From Alphaproteobacteria bacterium (GTDB lineage Bacteria > Pseudomonadota > Alphaproteobacteria > UBA8366), in NCBI GenBank assembly GCA_018665505.1, contig JABJCS010000648.1, forward strand, positions 1-11,780: DNA of 11,780 bases, read 5' to 3'. The number at the start of each line of letters is the position of its first letter. Positions within the stretch are counted from its first letter, which is position 1. The position numbers and the translations under genes are program-made. Below the pieces are notes generated by a model. That model had not been told where the DNA came from. It saw nothing but the letters and a program-made list of their open reading frames with translations, and did not search any database. Of this stretch, positions 7,563-11,780 are shown piece by piece.

Positions 7563-7669
7563 CTCGCCTCCTAAAATTCAGTTGTAGCAAAGATGGCGCG
7601 GAGGCGTGAAATTGACAGTCGGAGCGCAACAAACCTTGCTCCCCCAATCGAACTCTCTAATCTTGAAGC
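7563..7669. promoter_or_regulatory. Divergent promoter region between the dehydrogenase and Anbu operons
   Basis: This 107-bp gap separates two divergent operons and must contain promoters for both. On the plus strand an exact TTGACA occurs at 7612-7617, but the hexamer 17 bp downstream (CTTGCT) is a poor -10 box, so the promoter is only tentative. On the minus strand a TACAAC precedes the AGGAGG site of the dehydrogenase. The ATP-grasp gene has no strong ribosome binding site before its ATG at 7670. No clear operator palindrome was found. Confidence 0.4.
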
Positions 7670-9097
7670 ATGGACGGAAAGCCGACGTTTTTCGGTGAGA
7701 TGATAGGCCCGGAAGAAAGTTATCGGGAGCCTTACCGTTCTTATCAAAGATGGATCGAAAACGAGGACCCAGCACAGCTCCGCAAGAAATCCGCGGAAGC
7801 CGAGCAATTCTTCCGCCGAACGGGCATTACCTTCAATGTGTACGGACAGGACGAAGCCGACGAACGGCTGATCCCCTTCGACATTGTCCCGCGTATCATT
7901 TTAGCCCGCGAATGGTCGAAACTCGCGCGCGGTATCGAGCAGCGAGTACGTGCGATCAACGCGTTCTTGCGCGATATTTATCACCGCCAGGAAATAATCC
8001 GGGCCGGGCGCATACCGATTGAACTAATCGCGGAGAACGAAGCCTTCCTGCCCCAAATGATCGGGGTCTCTCCACCGGGTGACGTCTACACGCATATTGT
8101 CGGCGTCGATATCGTGCGCACGGGCGAGGACGAATTCTTCGTTCTGGAAGACAACGCCCGCACTCCCTCCGGTGTCTCCTACATGCTGGAGAACCGCGAG
8201 ACGATGCTGCAGATGTTCCCGGAATTGTTCGCCAATATCCCGGTGCGCAACGTCAGCGACTATCCGAACAGCCTGCGCCGCTCGCTCGCCAATTGCGCGC
8301 CGCCGTCGTGCAGCGGCAAACCGGTCGTCGCTGTGCTGACACCTGGCATTCACAACTCGGCCTATTTCGAGCATTCGTTCCTCGCCGATCAAATGGGCGC
8401 TGAGCTCGTCGAAGGTCATGACTTGCGCGTCGTCGACGGCCGCATCGCGATGCGCACGACACGCGGATACACGCCAATCGACGTTATTTACCGACGGGTC
8501 GATGACGACTATCTCGATCCGCTGACATTTAACCCGGATTCGATGCTCGGCGTGCCCGGTATCATGGATGTCTATCGCGCCGGTGGCGTTACGTTGGCGA
8601 ACGCCCCCGTTACAGGTATCGCAGACGACAAAGCGATCTATTCTTACATGCCCGACATCGTCGAATTTTACACTGGCGAGCGCGCAATTTTGCAGAACGT
8701 GCCGACATATCGCTGTGCAGAGCCGGATTCACTCGCCTATGTCCTCGACAATATCGGCGAGCTTGTGGTCAAGGAAGTACACGGCTCGGGTGGATACGGC
8801 TTGCTTGTCGGCCCCGCCGCCAGCAAACGCGAAACCGCCGATTTCGTAAAGAAGCTGAAGGCACGTCCGGGCAATTACATTGCGCAGCCAACTCTCGCAC
8901 TCTCGACAATTCCGATCCTGACCAGACAGGGGTTGGCGCCCCGCCATGTGGATCTGCGTCCCTTCGTATTGGTCTCGCCGGATAAGATCGATATCACACC
9001 GGGCGGTTTGACCCGGGTCGCGCTGAAGAAAGGCTCGCTTGTAGTGAATTCCAGCCAAGGCGGCGGCACCAAAGACACCTGGGTGTTGGAGGAATAA
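7670..9097 (+). CDS. Circularly permuted ATP-grasp protein (Anbu operon)
   Basis: This 475-residue protein belongs to the circularly permuted ATP-grasp family (DUF404/DUF407), predicted cytosolic amide- or peptide-bond-forming ligases. Characteristic blocks in order are a family N-terminus of the F-G-E-M...YREPYRSYQRW type (about 8-28), FVLEDNARTPSGVSYMLENR with the metal/ATP residues Glu160, Asp161 and Asn162, PGIHNSAYFEH, IDVIYRRVDDDYLDPL, the nucleotide-binding VVKEVHGSGGYG (Lys368, Gly-rich loop 372-377), and the C-terminal LRPF, GGLTRVA and NSSQGGGTKDTW blocks. Length is normal for the family. A second in-frame ATG at 7700 would remove conserved N-terminal residues, so 7670 is preferred despite a weak ribosome binding site. 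The stop overlaps the next start by 1 nt (TAATG), indicating translational coupling. The product is unknown; family proposals centre on peptide tags or amide metabolites. Confidence 0.93.
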   Translation: MDGKPTFFGEMIGPEESYREPYRSYQRWIENEDPAQLRKKSAEAEQFFRRTGITFNVYGQDEADERLIPFDIVPRIILAREWSKLARGIEQRVRAINAFLRDIYHRQEIIRAGRIPIELIAENEAFLPQMIGVSPPGDVYTHIVGVDIVRTGEDEFFVLEDNARTPSGVSYMLENRETMLQMFPELFANIPVRNVSDYPNSLRRSLANCAPPSCSGKPVVAVLTPGIHNSAYFEHSFLADQMGAELVEGHDLRVVDGRIAMRTTRGYTPIDVIYRRVDDDYLDPLTFNPDSMLGVPGIMDVYRAGGVTLANAPVTGIADDKAIYSYMPDIVEFYTGERAILQNVPTYRCAEPDSLAYVLDNIGELVVKEVHGSGGYGLLVGPAASKRETADFVKKLKARPGNYIAQPTLALSTIPILTRQGLAPRHVDLRPFVLVSPDKIDITPGGLTRVALKKGSLVVNSSQGGGTKDTWVLEE

Positions 9098-10038
9098 TGC
9101 TCGGCAAAACCGCAGGCGGTCTGTACTGGATGTTCCGCTATTTAGAGCGGAGCGAAAATACGACTCGATTACTCGACGCCGGATTTCGGATCGCGCTGAC
9201 ACGTGCCAGCGCGTCCGAAAGCGAATGGACATCCGTCATCGACACCGCCGGCGTGCGTTCGGGATTCGAAGAAAAACACGACGCGTTCGACGCCGCGAAC
9301 GTCATTGAATATTTACTGCGTGACCGCTCGAACCCATCGAGCGTGCTCTCTGTCATCGAGGAAGCCCGAAACAACGCCCGCTTGGTCCGCACCGCATTGA
9401 CCCGAGAAGTCTGGGAAGCGACGAACGAGAGCTGGATGACGCTCAAGAGCGTTCTGGCGCGCCCCGTGCGAGACCGCGAACTACCGGCGGTCCTGGCCAC
9501 AATCCGCCAACAAAGCGCGGTCGTGCGCGGCGCTCTGCACGGCACGATGTTGCGCAACGACAATTACAACTTCGCGCGCATCGGCACCTTCGTCGAGCGC
9601 GCCGACAATACGGCGCGTATCCTCGATGTGAAGTACTACTTGTTATTGCCATCGGTCTCCCTCGTCGGCTCCTCCCTCGATAACGTGCAATGGGAGACGA
9701 TCCTGCGGTCCGTATCCGCCAACCGTGCCTATCGTTGGCTCAACGGCGGAGACATTAACCCGACGGGAATATCGAACTTCTTGATTCTCGACCGCCAGAT
9801 GCCGCGCTCGCTGATTTTCTGCTGCGCCAAGATCAACGATAATCTGGGATATTTAGCGGTAGATTACGGTGAGCGGCTTTCCTGTCACGAACATGCGGAT
9901 CGGATGCTCGGTCAATTGCGCGGCCGCTCGGTCGAGTCCATCTTTGACTCCGGCTTGCACGAATTCCTCGGCGGCTTCATTCGCGACAACAGTGACCTTG
10001 GCGGACTCATCGAACGCGACTACCGGTTTTTCGAGTAA
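9097..10038 (+). CDS. Alpha-E domain-containing protein (DUF403, Anbu operon)
   Basis: This 313-residue all-helical protein belongs to the alpha-E family, which almost always accompanies the circularly permuted ATP-grasp gene; its biochemical role is not established. The N-terminus shows the hallmark GLYWMFRYLERSENTTRLLD (about 8-27), and a similar helix recurs near residues 160-177 (RIGTFVERADNTARILD), so the fold appears internally repeated with E-R...N-T-x-R as the shared residues. No signal peptide or membrane segment is seen. The start ATG at 9097 is fixed by the TAATG overlap with the ATP-grasp gene, and the stop is 4 nt before the transglutaminase start. The tight spacing implies that the three proteins are made together and probably act together. 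Family membership is confident; function is not known. Confidence 0.94.
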   Translation: MLGKTAGGLYWMFRYLERSENTTRLLDAGFRIALTRASASESEWTSVIDTAGVRSGFEEKHDAFDAANVIEYLLRDRSNPSSVLSVIEEARNNARLVRTALTREVWEATNESWMTLKSVLARPVRDRELPAVLATIRQQSAVVRGALHGTMLRNDNYNFARIGTFVERADNTARILDVKYYLLLPSVSLVGSSLDNVQWETILRSVSANRAYRWLNGGDINPTGISNFLILDRQMPRSLIFCCAKINDNLGYLAVDYGERLSCHEHADRMLGQLRGRSVESIFDSGLHEFLGGFIRDNSDLGGLIERDYRFFE

Positions 10039-10042
10039 TCCC

Positions 10043-10846
10043 ATGCGATTGAACATTTCCCATCAAACCACCTATCACTACGACGCACCGGTCCCCTATG
10101 CGTTGCAACAACTCCGACTGGCACCGAAGTCACGGGCAGGCCAGACCGTCTTGAGTTGGGACATCCAAGTCGAGGGCGGCAAGGTCGAGGTCGAATTTGA
10201 GGATCAGAATAATAACCAAGTCGCATTGGTCAGCATAGAGCCTGGAAGACAGGACATCAGCTTCAGTTGCACTGGAGAGGTGGAGACGACGAACGCTACC
10301 GGCATCATCGGCGAGCACGGTGGTTACGCTCCGATCTGGTATTTTACCCGGCCGACCGAACTGACGAAACCGGGTGCTCTCATCCGTAACCTCGTTAGAA
10401 CTTTGAACAATGCGGATTACGATTCAGATATCTCGCACATGCACGCCCTCTCCGGCCTCATTTCAGAATTCGTCACCTATGAGACCAGTAGAACCGATTC
10501 GGGAACAACCGCGGAAGCCGCCCTCGAAGCTGGACATGGGGTCTGCCAAGACCACGCGCAGATTTTCATCTCCGCCGCGCGCCGCATGGGCTATCCCGCC
10601 CGCTATGTCAGCGGTTACCTGATGATGGACGACCGGGTAGAGCAAGATGCAAGCCACGCCTGGGCGGAGGCTTATCTGGAAGGTATCGGCTGGGTTGGAT
10701 TCGATGTTTCCAACGGTATTTCTCCCGATGAACGCTACGTGCGCGTGGCGACGGGTCTCGACTATCGCGACGCCGCTCCGGTCTCCGGAATGCGATTTGG
10801 CGGCGCGGCCGAATCCTTGATTGTCTCTTTGCAAGTCCAGCAGTAA
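10043..10846 (+). CDS. Transglutaminase-like cysteine protease family protein (Anbu operon)
   Basis: This 267-residue protein has the N-terminal beta domain typical of bacterial transglutaminases (LNISHQTTYHYDAPVPYAL at the start; about 1-95) followed by a transglutaminase core. The catalytic triad is complete: Cys168 in GHGVCQDHA, His205 in ASHAWAEAYL and Asp221 in GWVGFDVSNG. In this operon context such proteins are predicted to hydrolyse or transfer the amide bonds made by the ATP-grasp ligase; they are not eukaryotic-type cross-linkers. There is no signal peptide, so it is probably cytosolic. The frame is open back to 9869 inside the alpha-E gene, but the ATG at 10043 gives the family N-terminus and lies 4 nt after the preceding stop. 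The ribosome binding site is weak, and expression is probably coupled to the upstream gene. The next gene follows after 30 nt. Confidence 0.94.
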   Translation: MRLNISHQTTYHYDAPVPYALQQLRLAPKSRAGQTVLSWDIQVEGGKVEVEFEDQNNNQVALVSIEPGRQDISFSCTGEVETTNATGIIGEHGGYAPIWYFTRPTELTKPGALIRNLVRTLNNADYDSDISHMHALSGLISEFVTYETSRTDSGTTAEAALEAGHGVCQDHAQIFISAARRMGYPARYVSGYLMMDDRVEQDASHAWAEAYLEGIGWVGFDVSNGISPDERYVRVATGLDYRDAAPVSGMRFGGAAESLIVSLQVQQ

Positions 10847-10876
10847 CTTGCCCGCCTCACTCTGGAATATCGATAT

Positions 10877-11608
10877 ATGACCTATTGTGTCGGCCTGAGA
10901 CTTAAAAAGGGCCTTGTTTTCATGTCAGACACCCGGACCAACTCCGGCGTCGACAATATTTCCGTCTTCCGAAAGATGACCACCTGGACGGTCCCCGGCG
11001 AGCGGGTCATCACCATGCTGACTTCGGGCAATCTGGCGACCACACAAACCGTGGTGAGCATGCTGGACGAACGGACCAAGGCGCCCGCCGACCGCGACCC
11101 CTCGATCCTCAGCGCACCTTCCTTATTCCAAGTCGCCCGTCTGGTCGGTGAAGTGATGCGGGACGTTATTCAAACCAGTGTAGCGTCCGGTCAAACGGCG
11201 GATTCCACATTCGATGCGACGATCATTCTCGGCGGGCAAATCGCCACCAGCGAGCCGCGCCTCTTTATGATTTATCCGGAAGGAAACTTCATCGAAGCCT
11301 CCGAGGATACGCCTTATTTTCAGTCAGGCGAAATGAAGTACGGCCGCCCTATCCTGGTGCGCGCCTACGATCCGGAAATGAGCTTCGAAGCCGCTCTCAA
11401 GTTACTCATGGTCTCGTTCGATTCAACGATCAAGGCCAACCTTTCCGTCGGCCTGCCATTGGATATACAGACATATGAGACGGATAGCCTTAAGGTCGGT
11501 CACGAACGCCGCGTTGAGGCGGACGATCCCTATTACCAATCGATCTCCAACGGCTGGGGCGAAGCCCTCAAGGACGCGTTTCAGTCGCTCCCGGACTATC
11601 AGTTTTAA
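10877..11608 (+). CDS. Anbu, proteasome-like Ntn-hydrolase peptidase
   Basis: This is the 243-residue Anbu (ancestral beta subunit, bacterial proteasome homologue) protein, an N-terminal nucleophile hydrolase related to proteasome beta subunits and HslV that assembles into large open-helical or ring-like particles in the cytosol. It starts MTYCVGLRLKKGLVFMSDTR. Removal of Met would expose Thr2 as the nucleophile, and there is no propeptide. Asp18 (SDTRTN) and Lys33 (VFRKM) correspond to the proteasome Asp17/Lys33 active-site residues. The length fits the family. The ATG at 10877 has a modest GGA-containing site about 10 nt upstream. It is the last gene of the ATP-grasp/alpha-E/transglutaminase/Anbu operon, a conserved arrangement from which a role in trimming or turnover of the operon's product or modified targets is inferred. 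Physiological substrates are unknown. Its TAA overlaps the stop of a convergent gene by 4 bp. Confidence 0.95.
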   Translation: MTYCVGLRLKKGLVFMSDTRTNSGVDNISVFRKMTTWTVPGERVITMLTSGNLATTQTVVSMLDERTKAPADRDPSILSAPSLFQVARLVGEVMRDVIQTSVASGQTADSTFDATIILGGQIATSEPRLFMIYPEGNFIEASEDTPYFQSGEMKYGRPILVRAYDPEMSFEAALKLLMVSFDSTIKANLSVGLPLDIQTYETDSLKVGHERRVEADDPYYQSISNGWGEALKDAFQSLPDYQF

Positions 11609-11780
11609 GCAAGTTCCAGGCGAGTTCTGACTTCACTCGGCGCCTGTGCCATCACCTCGTCGATTGACGATTTAAAGCTCACCACGTGATCTCGAACTAT
11701 CGATAAGAGTTCCGGTGCACCCTGGACGTCAAACTCCTCTTGATAGCCCTCCGCAAAGCCGTCCAAATCCTTGATCATCG
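11605..11780 (-). CDS. 3' end of an unidentified convergent gene (partial)
   Basis: On the minus strand a frame enters from the right edge and ends in TAA at 11605-11607. The visible 57 residues from the ATG at 11776-11778 are acidic in the first third (MIKDLDGFAEGYQEEF) and then read as one or two amphipathic helices (PELLSIVRDHVVSFKSS, IDEVMAQAPSEVRTRLELA). There is no hydrophobic or cysteine-rich segment. The ATG could be the real start of a very small protein or an internal methionine; upstream sequence is outside the window. I do not recognise the family. The last 4 bp overlap the Anbu stop codon, which leaves no room for a terminator between the two genes. Confidence 0.55.
   Translation of the reverse strand, partial: MIKDLDGFAEGYQEEFDVQGAPELLSIVRDHVVSFKSSIDEVMAQAPSEVRTRLELA

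Noticed and set aside
7612..7617. Exact TTGACA as a confident sigma-70 promoter for the ATP-grasp gene.
   Set aside because: The hexamer at the proper 17-bp distance (CTTGCT) does not resemble a -10 box, so it is kept only as a tentative signal.
8024..8477. Minus-strand open frames opposite the ATP-grasp gene.
   Set aside because: They overlap a strongly conserved coding sequence and give Arg/Ala-rich translations with no domain.
9869..10042. N-terminal extension of the transglutaminase into the alpha-E gene.
   Set aside because: The extension is an out-of-frame reading of the alpha-E coding sequence, and the family N-terminus begins at the ATG at 10043.

Overview
The window looks like chromosomal DNA of a moderately GC-rich proteobacterium, most likely an alphaproteobacterium. 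This is inferred from the gene families (Anbu operon, lipoprotein TPR-CHAT protein, YakC-like aldo/keto reductase) and not from any marker gene; there is no rRNA, tRNA, insertion sequence, phage gene or CRISPR array. Gene density is high and almost everything is protein-coding.

Left part (1-1821). The 3' tail of an unidentified + strand gene (1-81) is followed by a + strand aldo/keto reductase (185-1162). Its 3' end overlaps by 37 bp the end of a convergent glutathione S-transferase-like gene (1821-1126, - strand).

Middle part (1870-7562, - strand, read right to left). A D-2-hydroxyacid dehydrogenase (7562-6597) is followed after 13 nt by an FAD-binding dehydrogenase/reductase of the fumarate reductase-ketosteroid dehydrogenase family (6583-5120, probably TTG start), a likely two-gene redox operon. 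Next comes the most unusual locus, 5025-1870. It is one continuous reading frame for a lipoprotein-anchored TPR-CHAT (caspase-like) protein of about 1,050 codons, interrupted by two in-frame stops: TAA at 4306-4308, inside a TPR, and TAG at 2671-2673, inside the CHAT domain. No frameshift is seen, and the His/Cys dyad is intact in the last piece. It is either a recently broken gene, a set of split polypeptides, or a readthrough gene.

Right part (7670-11608, + strand). This is a compact four-gene operon: circularly permuted ATP-grasp protein, alpha-E (DUF403) protein, transglutaminase-like protease and the proteasome-like peptidase Anbu. The set is a known conserved neighbourhood, thought to make and process a peptide or amide-type modification with Anbu as the linked protease. 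The ATP-grasp gene is divergent from the hydroxyacid dehydrogenase across a 107-bp gap that must hold both promoters. At the right edge a - strand gene enters the window, its stop overlapping the Anbu stop by 4 bp.

The Anbu operon and the redox genes are ordinary in content. The doubly interrupted TPR-CHAT gene is the item that most deserves a second look.
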